A DNA stretch of 64,000 nt, taken from NCBI RefSeq assembly GCF_029846275.1, contig NZ_JARVWS010000001.1, forward strand, positions 1,240,001 to 1,304,000. The letters are read 5' to 3'. This document shows, piece after piece, positions 8,189-16,225 of this stretch. The DNA comes from Nocardioides sp. CER19 (GTDB lineage: Bacteria; Actinomycetota; Actinomycetes; Propionibacteriales; Nocardioidaceae). Every line of letters begins with the position of its first letter. Within the stretch, counting starts at the first letter, position 1. The notes under the pieces are model-generated. The model had not been told where the DNA came from. It was given only the letters and a program-made list of their open reading frames with translations, and did no database searches. The translations under genes and the position numbers were made by a program.

Positions 8189-9595
8189 ATGCCTAGCGTG
8201 GTGATCATCGGTGGAGGTCCCGGCGGTTATGAGGCGGCGTTGGTCGCCAACCAGCTCGGAGCCGACGTCACCGTGGTCGACCGCGACGGCCTCGGCGGTA
8301 GCGCGGTGCTCACCGACTGCGTCCCGAGCAAGACGCTGATCGCCACCGCCGAGGTGATGACCGACATGGGGTCGGCCGCCGAGCTGGGCATCAACTTCCA
8401 CGACGCGCAGGGTGACGCCGCGACGAGCATCCGGGTCGACCTCGGCAAGGTCAACGCGCGGGTCAAGGCGCTGGCCGCCGCGCAGTCCGCCGACATCGAG
8501 GACCGGCTGACCCGCCGTGGCATCGGCATCATCAAGGGTCTCGGCCGGCTCGGGAAGGGCGCGGGCCGCGGCGGTGGCGAGGTCATCGCGACGCACCCCG
8601 ACGGCACGGAGGAGTCGGTCCAGGCCGACGCCGTACTCATCGCGACCGGGGCGCACCCGCGGGTGTCGCCGACGGCGCAGCCGGACGGCGAGCGCATCCT
8701 CACGTGGGAGCAGGTCTACGACCTGACGGAGACGCCGACGCACATGATCGTCGTCGGCTCCGGTGTCACCGGCGCCGAGTTCGCCAGCGCCTACCTCGCC
8801 CTCGGCGTCCCCGTCACGCTCGTCAGCTCGCGCGACCGCGTACTGCCAGGCGAGGACGCCGACGCCGCGACGGTGCTCCAGGACGTCCTCGAGCGGCGTG
8901 GCATGACCATCCTCGGTCGCTCCCGGATGCAGTCGGTGGTCCGCGACGGCGACACCGTCACCGTCACGCTCACCGACGGCCGCACCGTCACCGGCTCGCA
9001 CTGCATCCTCGCCGTCGGCTCGATCCCCAACACCGCGGGGCTCGGGCTCGAGGAGGCTGGTGTCCAGCTCGACGACGGCGGCTTCGTCCGCATCGACAAG
9101 GTCAGCCGTACGACGGCGCCCGGGGTCTACGCCGCCGGCGACTGCACCGGTGGGTTCATGCTCGCCTCGACCGCGGGCATGGCCGGCCGCATCGCGATGC
9201 GCCACTTCCTGGGCGACGCCGTGCAGCCGATGGACCTCAAGCAGATCGCGTCCAACGTCTTCACCTCGCCCGAGATCGCGACCGTGGGGTGGTCGCAGGC
9301 GGCCATCGACAGCGGCGAGATCCAGGCCGACGTCGTGAAGCTCGAGCTGCAGGGCAACCCCCGCGCGAAGATGCAGGGCATCCACGACGGCTTCGTGAAG
9401 CTCATCGCCCGCCGCGGTAGCGGCGTCGTCATCGGCGGCGTCGTCGTCGGTCCCCGGGCCAGCGAGCTGATCCACCCGATCAGCCTCGCCGTGGCCGCGA
9501 ACCTCACCGTCGACCAGGTGGCCAACACGTTCACCGTCTACCCGTCGCTGAGCGGCTCGGTCGCCGAGGCGGCGCGGAGGCTGCACCAGGTCTGA
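8189..9595 (+). CDS. lpdA: NAD(P)H-quinone reductase of the LpdA type
   Basis: Flavoprotein of the disulfide-reductase fold that lacks the disulfide. FAD-binding GGGPGG is at residues 8-13. The active-site segment reads GGSAVLTDCVPSK, in which the first of the two usual cysteines is A39 and only C44 remains. Mycobacterial LpdA (Rv3303c) has the same substitution and is an NAD(P)H:quinone reductase, not a lipoamide dehydrogenase. An NAD-binding segment VVGSGVTGAEFA is near residue 190, and the length of 468 aa is normal. The ATG at 8189 is the only start that gives the canonical N-terminus. It lies downstream of lpd but behind that gene's terminator. Confidence 0.9.
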   Translation: MPSVVIIGGGPGGYEAALVANQLGADVTVVDRDGLGGSAVLTDCVPSKTLIATAEVMTDMGSAAELGINFHDAQGDAATSIRVDLGKVNARVKALAAAQSADIEDRLTRRGIGIIKGLGRLGKGAGRGGGEVIATHPDGTEESVQADAVLIATGAHPRVSPTAQPDGERILTWEQVYDLTETPTHMIVVGSGVTGAEFASAYLALGVPVTLVSSRDRVLPGEDADAATVLQDVLERRGMTILGRSRMQSVVRDGDTVTVTLTDGRTVTGSHCILAVGSIPNTAGLGLEEAGVQLDDGGFVRIDKVSRTTAPGVYAAGDCTGGFMLASTAGMAGRIAMRHFLGDAVQPMDLKQIASNVFTSPEIATVGWSQAAIDSGEIQADVVKLELQGNPRAKMQGIHDGFVKLIARRGSGVVIGGVVVGPRASELIHPISLAVAANLTVDQVANTFTVYPSLSGSVAEAARRLHQV

Positions 9596-9653
9596 GGCCC
9601 GTGCGGTCGCGCATCATGACCTAAGTCCCGGCCACGAGGGCGGCGACACGCCG

Positions 9654-9688
9654 TAGACTCCCAGAGGTTTTCAACTTTCTCTGGAGTC
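9654..9688 (+). promoter_or_regulatory. -10 box and hairpin before the SpoIID/LytB gene
   Basis: A TAGACT -10 box (9654-9659) precedes an inverted repeat, GACTCcCAGAG (9656-9666) against CTCTGGAGTC (9679-9688), whose right arm contains the ribosome-binding GGAG of the ATG at 9693. The left arm overlaps the -10, so if that box is used this is a DNA operator rather than an RNA hairpin. Confidence 0.35.
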
Positions 9689-9692
9689 ACAC

Positions 9693-10895
9693 ATGTCACG
9701 GACGTCGACGCTCGCGATGGTGGTCGCGACCGCCCTCCTCGGCCCGGCCGCACTGCCGGGCGCGGCATCCGCGCGGACCGCCGAGCCGGCGGTCGCCGTA
9801 CCCGAGGGGGGTGCGCTGCACCTCACCGGCCACGGCTACGGCCACGGGCGGGGGATGTCGCAGTACGGCGCCGAGGGGGCCGCTCGGCAGGGGCTGACGT
9901 CCGCCCAGATCATCGGCTTCTACTACCCGGGCACGACGATCGCGCGTGCCACCGGGAAGATCAGCGTCCGGATCGGCGCGGACACCACGACCGACACCGT
10001 GGTCGCCGCGAACAGCCGGCTGGTGGCCCGGGTGGTGGGCAAGCCGTCGCAGAGCTGGTCGCTGCCGAGCCTGCGGCGTGACGCGACCCGCTGGCGGCTC
10101 AAGCCGGTCGCCGGCGGCCGCACCGTCCTGGCCTACCAGGTGCCCGGCCACTCCTGGGCCCGCGCGAAGGTGCTCGACGGCACGGCCGAGTTCTTCGCGG
10201 GTGGCGCTCCGATCACGCTCTACGTGCCGGGCGGCTCGGCCGCCTACCGCGGCGCCCTCCGCAACGCACCCGCGGGTGACACCGACCGAGACACCGTCAA
10301 CGTGGTCGGCCTGGAGAACTACGTCCGCGGCGTCGTCGCGCGCGAGATGCCGTCCGGCTGGAGCGCCGCGGCGCTGCAGGCCCAGGCGGTGGCCGCCCGC
10401 ACCTATGCGGCGTACGACCGCGCGCACGCGCCGGCGAGCCGCTCCTACCAGACCTGCGACAGCACGTCCTGCCAGGTCTACGGGGGCGTCGCGGCCGAGA
10501 CGCGGGCGACCGACGCCGCCGTCGCGGCCACCAACGGCCAGGTCGTGACGTACGCCGGCCAGCTCGCCTTCACCCAGTTCAGCTCCTCGAGCGGCGGCTG
10601 GACCGTGCGCGGCTCGGTGCCCTACCAGGCCGCGAAGGCCGATCCCTACGACGCGTGGGCGGGCAACCGCGTCCATGACTGGACCGCCACGGTCACCGCT
10701 GCGCAGGTCCAGGCCGCCTGGCCGTCGATCGGCACCCTGACCGGCGTCCAGGTCCTCGACCGCGACGGCAACGGCGACTGGGGCGGCCGGATCGGCGCGC
10801 TCCGGCTCACCGGCAGCAAGGGCGCGGTCACGGTCGACGGCACCGACTTCCGGATGAGGCTCGGCCTCCGGTCGACCTGGCTCAAGCTCGGCTGA
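9693..10895 (+). CDS. Secreted SpoIID/LytB domain protein
   Basis: Exported protein of 400 aa with a Sec signal peptide (residues 1-28, cleavage near ASA-RT). The GHGYGHGRGMSQYGA motif at 46-60 and the later VARTYA segment, with REMPSGW before it, define the SpoIID/LytB family, whose SpoIID member is a lytic transglycosylase acting on denuded peptidoglycan. In non-sporulating actinobacteria such proteins are thought to act on the wall or in amidase enhancement. Two cysteines in CDSTSCQVYGG could form a disulfide after export. The gene stands alone and ends facing pyruvate carboxylase, with a hairpin and tandem repeats between them. Confidence 0.88.
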   Translation: MSRTSTLAMVVATALLGPAALPGAASARTAEPAVAVPEGGALHLTGHGYGHGRGMSQYGAEGAARQGLTSAQIIGFYYPGTTIARATGKISVRIGADTTTDTVVAANSRLVARVVGKPSQSWSLPSLRRDATRWRLKPVAGGRTVLAYQVPGHSWARAKVLDGTAEFFAGGAPITLYVPGGSAAYRGALRNAPAGDTDRDTVNVVGLENYVRGVVAREMPSGWSAAALQAQAVAARTYAAYDRAHAPASRSYQTCDSTSCQVYGGVAAETRATDAAVAATNGQVVTYAGQLAFTQFSSSSGGWTVRGSVPYQAAKADPYDAWAGNRVHDWTATVTAAQVQAAWPSIGTLTGVQVLDRDGNGDWGGRIGALRLTGSKGAVTVDGTDFRMRLGLRSTWLKLG

Positions 10896-10900
10896 CCGTC

Positions 10901-10935
10901 GAGCTCCGGGTCGTCGGGGCGACAACCCGGAGCTC
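10901..10935. terminator. Bidirectional hairpin between convergent spoIID-like and pyc genes
   Basis: GAGCTCCGGGT and its exact complement ACCCGGAGCTC form an 11-bp stem, extended after one mismatch by GTCG/CGAC around a GGG loop. It sits 5 nt after the spoIID-like stop and could end transcription in both directions. There is no T-run. Confidence 0.65.
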
Positions 10936-11009
10936 GAGGGGCGAGAACCCGGAAGTCGAGGGGCGAGAACCCGGAAGTCGAGGGGCGAGGACCCGGAAGT
11001 CGACGAGGG
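10926..11009. repeat. Tandem 22-bp repeat, about 3.8 copies
   Basis: Units at 10926-10947, 10948-10969, 10970-10991 and a partial one from 10992 share the core CCCGGAAGTCGAGGGGCGAG; the first copy has AGCTC for AAGTC. The first unit supplies the right arm of the neighbouring hairpin, so the array looks like an expanded terminator arm. Confidence 0.85.
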
Positions 11010-11010
11010 G

Positions 11011-14000
11011 TCAGCCGAGGACGAGCACCAGGTCGCCACCGTCGACGGCTTGGGTGCTGCCGAGTGCCAGCCGCTCCACGGTGCCGTCGATGGGTGCGGT
11101 GATGGCCGCCTCCATCTTCATGGCCTCGATGGTCGCGACTGTGTCGCCCGCGCGCACCTTGTCGCCCTGGGCGACGACGATGGTGACGACGCCCTGGAAC
11201 GGTGCGGCGATCTGCCCGGGCACCGAGGTGTCCGCCTTCTCCGCGGCCGCCGCCTCGGCCTCGACCGAACGGTCGCGCACCGCGACCGGACGCATCTGGC
11301 CGTTGATGGTGCACATGACGGTGCGGTAGCCGCGCTCGTCGGGCTCGCCGATCGCCTCGACGCCGAGGTAGAGCTGCTTGCCCTCCTCGATCTCGACGAC
11401 GTGCTCCTCGCCGAAGCGGAGGCCGTAGAGGAACTCCAGCGTCGGCAGGACGGCCACGTCGCCCCACTTCGACCGGGCCTCGGTGAAGTCGCGGTTCGGG
11501 CCGGGGAAGAGCAGCCGGTTGAGCGTGCCGCGGCGTTCGCCCGGAGAGTCGCTCGCCAGGCCGGCCTCGTCCTCGGGGGAGAGCTCCTCGGCCGGAGCCT
11601 CCCAGCGGCGGCCCTCGATGGCCTTGCTCCGGAACGGCTCGGGCCAGCCGCCCGGCGGGTCACCGAGCTCCCCGTGCAGGAACCCGATGACGCTCGCCGG
11701 GATGTCGTACGACGACGGGTCGGCCGCGAACGCCGCCGGGTCGGCCCCCGCGGCGACGAGCGCGAGCGCGAGGTCACCGATGACCTTGGAGGACGGCGTG
11801 ACCTTCGGGAGCCGGCCGAGGATGTCGTTCGCTGCGGCGTACATGTCCTCGATCTGCTCGAACTTCTCGCCGAGACCCAGGGCGATCGCCTGCTGGCGCA
11901 GGTTGGACAGCTGGCCGCCGGGGATCTCGTGCCGGTAGACGCGGCCGGTCGGTGCGGGCAGCCCCGACTCGAACGGCGCGTAGACCCGGCGGGTGGCCTC
12001 CCAGTAGGGCTCGAGCGCGTTGACGTTCGCCAGCGACAGCCCGGTCTCCCGCGGGGAGTGGTCGGTGGCCGCGACGAGCGAGGAGAGCGGCGGCTGGGAC
12101 GTCGTACCGGCCATGGCGGAGCAGGCCGCGTCGACCGCGTCGACCCCGGCCTCGATGGCGGCGGTCAGCGTCGCGAGCTGGCCGCCGGCCGTGTCGTGCG
12201 TGTGGAGGTGGACCGGCAGGTCGAACCGCTCGCGCAGCGCGGTGACGAGCGTGCGGGCGGCCGGAGCGCGCAGCAGCCCGGCCATGTCCTTGATCGCCAG
12301 CACGTGCGCTCCGGCGTCGACGATCTGCTCGGCGAGCCGCAGGTAGTAGTCGAGCGTGTAGAGCGTCTCGTCGGGGGACGACAGGTCGCCGGTGTAGCAG
12401 AGCGCCACCTCGGCGACGGCGGTCCCCGTCTCGCGGACCGCCTGGATCGCGGGCCGCATCTGCTCGACGTCGTTGAGGGCGTCGAAGATCCGGAAGACGT
12501 CGATGCCGGTCGCGGTCGCCTCCTCGACGAACGCACGGGTCACGCTGGTCGGGTACGGCGTGTAGCCGACCGTGTTGCGGCCGCGCAGCAGCATCTGCAG
12601 GCAGATGTTCGGCACCGCCTGGCGCAGCTCGGCCAGCCGCTCCCACGGGTCCTCGGAGAGGAAGCGCAGCGCGACGTCGTAGGTCGCGCCACCCCAGCAC
12701 TCGAGCGACCAGAGCTCGGGCGTCAGCCGGGCGACGTGGCCGGCCACCTGGAGCAGGTCGCGGGTGCGGACCCGGGTCGCGAGCAGGGACTGGTGGGCGT
12801 CGCGGAACGTCGTGTCGGTGACCGCGACGCGGTCCTGCGCGCGCAGCTCGGCGGCGAACGCCTCGGGACCGACGGCGAGCAGCCGCTGCCGGGTGCCGTC
12901 CGGCGCCGGCACCCCCACGGAGAGCGGCGGCAGCTTGGTCACCGGGTCGAGCGTCACCGGAGCGGCGCCGTGCGGCTGGTTGACGGTGACGTCGGCGAGG
13001 TAGGTGAGCAGCTTGGTGCCGCGGTCGCCGCTGGCGCGGGCCGTGAGCAGACCGGGGTGGGTCTCGATGAAGCTCGTCGTGATCCGCCCGGCCTCGAAGT
13101 CGGGGTCGTCGAGAAGCGCCTGCAGGAACGCGATGTTGGTGGAGACGCCGCGGATCCGGAACTCGGCCACGGCCCGGCGAGCCCGGGCCACGGCGTCGGC
13201 GAACGTACGGCCGCGACAGGTGAGCTTGGCGAGCATCGAGTCGAAGTGGGCGTTGATCTCGGCGCCGGAGTAGGTCGTCCCCCCGTCGACGCGGACGCCG
13301 GCTCCGCCGGGGGAGCGGTACGTCGTGATGACGCCCGTGTCGGGTCGGAAGTTGTTGGCCGGGTCCTCGGTGGTGATGCGGCACTGCAGCGCCGCGCCGC
13401 GGAGGTGCACCGTCTCCTGCGAGAGGCCGAGGTCCGCCAGCGTCTCGCCGGAGGCGATCCGCATCTGCGACTGGACCAGGTCGACGTCGGTGACCTCCTC
13501 GGTCACCGTGTGCTCGACCTGGATGCGCGGGTTCATCTCGATGAAGACGTAGTTGCCGTCGGGATCGAGCAGGAACTCCACGGTGCCGGCGTTGCGGTAG
13601 CCGATCTGCTGCGCGAACTTCACCGCGTCGGCACAGATCCGCTCGCGCAGCTCCGGCGGCAGGTTGGGCGCCGGAGCGATCTCGACGACCTTCTGGTGCC
13701 GGCGCTGCACCGAGCAATCACGCTCGAAGAGGTGCATGACGTTGCCGGCACCGTCGGCCAGGATCTGCACCTCGATGTGCCGCGGCTCGACGACGGCCTG
13801 CTCGATGAAGACGGTCGGGTCGCCGAAGGCGCCCTCGGCCTCGCGCATGCAGGTCTCGACGGCCTCCCGCAGCCTGTCGGGCTCGTCGACGCGTCGCATG
13901 CCGCGCCCGCCGCCGCCGGCGACCGCCTTCACGAAGAGCGGGTAGCGCAGCTCCTGGGCGGCCGACACGATCTCGTCGACGTCGCGCGAGGGCGGGATGC

Positions 14001-14400
14001 TGGCCAGGGTCGGCACGCCCGCCGCCTTCGCCGCCGCGATGGCGCTGGCCTTGTTGCCGGTGAGCGTCAGGACCTCGGCGGTCGGGCCGATGAAGGTGAT
14101 GCCGGCATTGGCGCACGCCTCGGCCAGGGCGGGGTTCTCAGACAGGAACCCGTAGCCGGGATAGACCGCGTCCGCCCCGGCCTGGAGCGCGGCCTGGACG
14201 ATCGCCTCGGGATCGAGGTAGGCGCGGACGGGGTGGCCGCGCTCGCCGATCTCGTAGGCCTCGTCGGCCTTCAGGCGGTGCTCCGACCCACGATCCTCAT
14301 AGGGGTACACCGCCACGGTCTTCGCGCCGAGCTCGTAGGCCGCGCGGAAGGCTCGGATCGCGATCTCTCCACGGTTGGCCACCAGGACCTTGTTGAACAT
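11011..14400 (-). CDS. pyc: Pyruvate carboxylase
   Basis: Biotin enzyme of 1129 aa that carboxylates pyruvate to oxaloacetate, the anaplerotic step. Domains in order: biotin carboxylase (about 1-450; VANRGEIA start, GGGGRGM ATP loop, EMNPRIQVEHTVTEE), carboxyltransferase TIM barrel (about 520-820; DTTFRDAHQSLLATR, ECWGGATYD, HTHDTAGG), the PYC conserved region, and the C-terminal biotinyl domain with K1095 in EAMKMEA. Length and order match the single-chain alpha4 form. The ATG at 14400 has a TAGCGT box 7 nt upstream. The convergent SpoIID-like gene is separated by a hairpin and repeats. Confidence 0.97.
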   Translation of the reverse strand: MFNKVLVANRGEIAIRAFRAAYELGAKTVAVYPYEDRGSEHRLKADEAYEIGERGHPVRAYLDPEAIVQAALQAGADAVYPGYGFLSENPALAEACANAGITFIGPTAEVLTLTGNKASAIAAAKAAGVPTLASIPPSRDVDEIVSAAQELRYPLFVKAVAGGGGRGMRRVDEPDRLREAVETCMREAEGAFGDPTVFIEQAVVEPRHIEVQILADGAGNVMHLFERDCSVQRRHQKVVEIAPAPNLPPELRERICADAVKFAQQIGYRNAGTVEFLLDPDGNYVFIEMNPRIQVEHTVTEEVTDVDLVQSQMRIASGETLADLGLSQETVHLRGAALQCRITTEDPANNFRPDTGVITTYRSPGGAGVRVDGGTTYSGAEINAHFDSMLAKLTCRGRTFADAVARARRAVAEFRIRGVSTNIAFLQALLDDPDFEAGRITTSFIETHPGLLTARASGDRGTKLLTYLADVTVNQPHGAAPVTLDPVTKLPPLSVGVPAPDGTRQRLLAVGPEAFAAELRAQDRVAVTDTTFRDAHQSLLATRVRTRDLLQVAGHVARLTPELWSLECWGGATYDVALRFLSEDPWERLAELRQAVPNICLQMLLRGRNTVGYTPYPTSVTRAFVEEATATGIDVFRIFDALNDVEQMRPAIQAVRETGTAVAEVALCYTGDLSSPDETLYTLDYYLRLAEQIVDAGAHVLAIKDMAGLLRAPAARTLVTALRERFDLPVHLHTHDTAGGQLATLTAAIEAGVDAVDAACSAMAGTTSQPPLSSLVAATDHSPRETGLSLANVNALEPYWEATRRVYAPFESGLPAPTGRVYRHEIPGGQLSNLRQQAIALGLGEKFEQIEDMYAAANDILGRLPKVTPSSKVIGDLALALVAAGADPAAFAADPSSYDIPASVIGFLHGELGDPPGGWPEPFRSKAIEGRRWEAPAEELSPEDEAGLASDSPGERRGTLNRLLFPGPNRDFTEARSKWGDVAVLPTLEFLYGLRFGEEHVVEIEEGKQLYLGVEAIGEPDERGYRTVMCTINGQMRPVAVRDRSVEAEAAAAEKADTSVPGQIAAPFQGVVTIVVAQGDKVRAGDTVATIEAMKMEAAITAPIDGTVERLALGSTQAVDGGDLVLVLG

Positions 14401-14403
14401 GGC

Positions 14404-14431
14404 GGTAACGCTATCGGCGGTGCAAGTTACC
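14404..14431 (-). promoter_or_regulatory. pyc promoter with flanking inverted repeat
   Basis: The minus-strand -10 box TAGCGT (14408-14413) ends 7 nt before the pyc ATG. A GGTAAC (14404-14409) and GTTACC (14426-14431) inverted repeat straddles it and may be a regulator site. Confidence 0.45.
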
Positions 14432-15386
14432 GGTCAGTCGCCGTCTCACCGTGTGCGTCCTTCGCGGCCCACCAGTCCACGGTCTCGCGCGCGCCGACCT
14501 CGAGCGGAGTGGGCTCGAGGTCGAGTCGGCGCTGGCTCGCCGAGGAGTCGATGACGAACGGCCGCGCGAACTGGTAGGACATCTCGGCGAGCTCGCGGGT
14601 GTCGCGGTGGACCAGTCCGAGGGCGTGCAGCGCCCAGGCCGGGATGCCGTGCACCGCCGGGGCGGTCACGCCGGCGGCCTCGGCGTACGTCGCCACGAGC
14701 CGGCGCTGGCTGACGGCCGGCGCCGTCGGCGCGAGCAGGAAGGTGTTCCACAGCGCCTCGTCGTCGGCGGCCCTGATCATGGCCTCGGCGAAGTCGGGGA
14801 CGTAGGTCCACGAGTGCGGAGCGTCCGCGTCGCCGATGACCCACATCGTGCGCCCGGCCATCACCGTGGGGACCATCCGCTCGCCGGCGTGGGCGTTGCG
14901 GACGTGCGGGCCGTAGAAGTCGGACGCCGCGACGCTGACCGTCGGCGTCGCCGACTCGTGGCGCTGGCGGAGCAGCTCGACGCGTACGGCGGCCTTGCCG
15001 GTCGACGCCTCGCGCGGCGACGTCTCGGTGATCGGCGCGTCGACGCGGCCGAACGAGTAGAGGCTCTCGGGGAAGACGACCACCGCGCCGGCCTTGCCGG
15101 CGGCCTCGAGGACGGCGTGCTCGGCGCGGGGCAGCTCTGCGCGCCACGTGTCGACGCGGTAGGCGCTGGCGTGCATGCAGTCGAAGACGGCGGTGGCGCC
15201 GGCCAGGTGGTCGGCCAGCGCGGTCGCGTCGCCGGCGTCGGCGCGACGCCGCTCGACCAGCGGGTGGTCCGGGCCGCTGCCGGACCGGGTCAGCAGGCGG
15301 ACCGGCCGACCCTGCTCGGCGAGGCGGAGGGCGATGGTGGTGCCGACCGGGCCGGCGCCGATGACGATGTCGCGGGTGGTGCTCAT
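14427..15386 (-). CDS. NAD-dependent epimerase/dehydratase (atypical SDR)
   Basis: Extended or atypical short-chain dehydrogenase of 319 aa. The N-terminal nucleotide-binding stretch is VIGAGPVGTTIA rather than the standard GxxGxxG, and the central region has FPESLYSFG and SDFYGPHVRN, where a catalytic Tyr would be expected. Substrate unknown. The ATG at 15386 follows the ribosome-binding site GAGGAG. It is divergent from a TetR gene and shares a 134-bp control region with repeated CGGTGCTC elements, so it is the likely target of that regulator. Confidence 0.85.
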   Translation of the reverse strand: MSTTRDIVIGAGPVGTTIALRLAEQGRPVRLLTRSGSGPDHPLVERRRADAGDATALADHLAGATAVFDCMHASAYRVDTWRAELPRAEHAVLEAAGKAGAVVVFPESLYSFGRVDAPITETSPREASTGKAAVRVELLRQRHESATPTVSVAASDFYGPHVRNAHAGERMVPTVMAGRTMWVIGDADAPHSWTYVPDFAEAMIRAADDEALWNTFLLAPTAPAVSQRRLVATYAEAAGVTAPAVHGIPAWALHALGLVHRDTRELAEMSYQFARPFVIDSSASQRRLDLEPTPLEVGARETVDWWAAKDAHGETATDR

Positions 15387-15415
15387 GGGGACTCCTCAGG
15401 GCTGGGACGGAGAGC

Positions 15416-15514
15416 GAGAGCGGTGCTCTCTGAAGCGAGCATGCACCGATCGGAACCAGAAAACAAGAGCGGTGCTCACATTTGTTGACGGTGCTCACTT
15501 TTCATGGGCACCAT
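15416..15514. promoter_or_regulatory. Shared control region of the epimerase and TetR genes
   Basis: The octamer CGGTGCTC occurs three times (15421-15428, 15470-15477, 15489-15496). The first copy sits in the perfect palindrome GAGAGCGGTGCTCTC (15416-15430) and the second in a shorter dyad GAGC-ggt-GCTC (15467-15477). A plus-strand promoter TTGACG (15485-15490), 18 bp, CACCAT (15509-15514) places the TetR transcript start at its ATG, with the third copy overlapping the -35. The layout suggests autorepression. Confidence 0.6.
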
Positions 15515-15520
15515 GGCGTC

Positions 15521-16216
15521 ATGCCCGGCACTCCTCGCGACCGCGCCCGCGCCCAGACGATGTCCGACATCGTCCGGATCGGACGCCACCACCTGGCCAC
15601 CGACGGCGCCGCCGCGCTCTCCCTGCGCGCCGTCGCGCGCGACCTCGGCGTCGTCTCGTCGGCGGTCTACCGCTACGTCAAGAGCCGCGACGACCTGCTC
15701 ACGCTCCTCGTCGTCGACGGCTACGACGAGCTCGGCGATGCTGTCGACGCGGCGGTCGCCGCCGTCCCCGCTGACGACTTCCCGGGCCGGCAGGCGGCCA
15801 TCGGACGGGCGGTGCGCACCTGGGGGCTGGCGGAGCCGGCGACATACGCCCTGCTCTTCGGCAGCCCGGTGCCCGGCTACGAGGCGCCCGCGGAGCAGAC
15901 GATGGGGCCCGGCACGCGGGTGGTGCGAGCGCTGGTCACGCTCTGGGCCGAGGCGTACGCCGCCGGCCGCATGTCGCCGCCCACGGTCGAGGTGACCTCG
16001 CCCGCCCTCGCCGCCGGCTTCTCCGCCGCGCGCGAGGAGCTCGACCTCCCCTTGCCCGACGGCGTCATCGCGGCCGGTGTCTTCGGCTGGGCGGCGCTCT
16101 TCGGGTGCGTCAGCTTCGAGATCTTCGGCCAGTACGGCGACGACGCGCTGGGCGATCCGGCCGCGCTCTTCGAGCACCACCTGGAGCTGCTCGCCGCGGT
16201 GCTGGGTCTCCGCTGA
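15521..16216 (+). CDS. TetR/AcrR family transcriptional regulator
   Basis: Repressor of 231 aa. The N-terminal helix-turn-helix is recognisable in LSLRAVARDLGVVSSAVYRYVKSRDDLL (about residues 36-62), followed by the C-terminal ligand-binding domain with a WHG-type region. The ATG at 15521 is chosen because a -35/-10 pair positions the transcript start there; an in-frame upstream TTG-type start would lie inside the operator. It is divergent from the epimerase gene and very probably represses it and itself. Confidence 0.9.
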   Translation: MPGTPRDRARAQTMSDIVRIGRHHLATDGAAALSLRAVARDLGVVSSAVYRYVKSRDDLLTLLVVDGYDELGDAVDAAVAAVPADDFPGRQAAIGRAVRTWGLAEPATYALLFGSPVPGYEAPAEQTMGPGTRVVRALVTLWAEAYAAGRMSPPTVEVTSPALAAGFSAAREELDLPLPDGVIAAGVFGWAALFGCVSFEIFGQYGDDALGDPAALFEHHLELLAAVLGLR

Positions 16217-16225
16217 CGCCAGGCG

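Noticed and set aside
10926..11009. Tandem 22-bp units as a CRISPR array
   Set aside because: Units are directly adjacent with no spacers and one is shared with a terminator stem.
11050..14577. Plus-strand open frame of 1175 codons
   Set aside because: It is exactly antisense to pyruvate carboxylase, has no family similarity and shows the Arg/Gly/Val/Asp-rich composition of shadow frames in GC-rich DNA.
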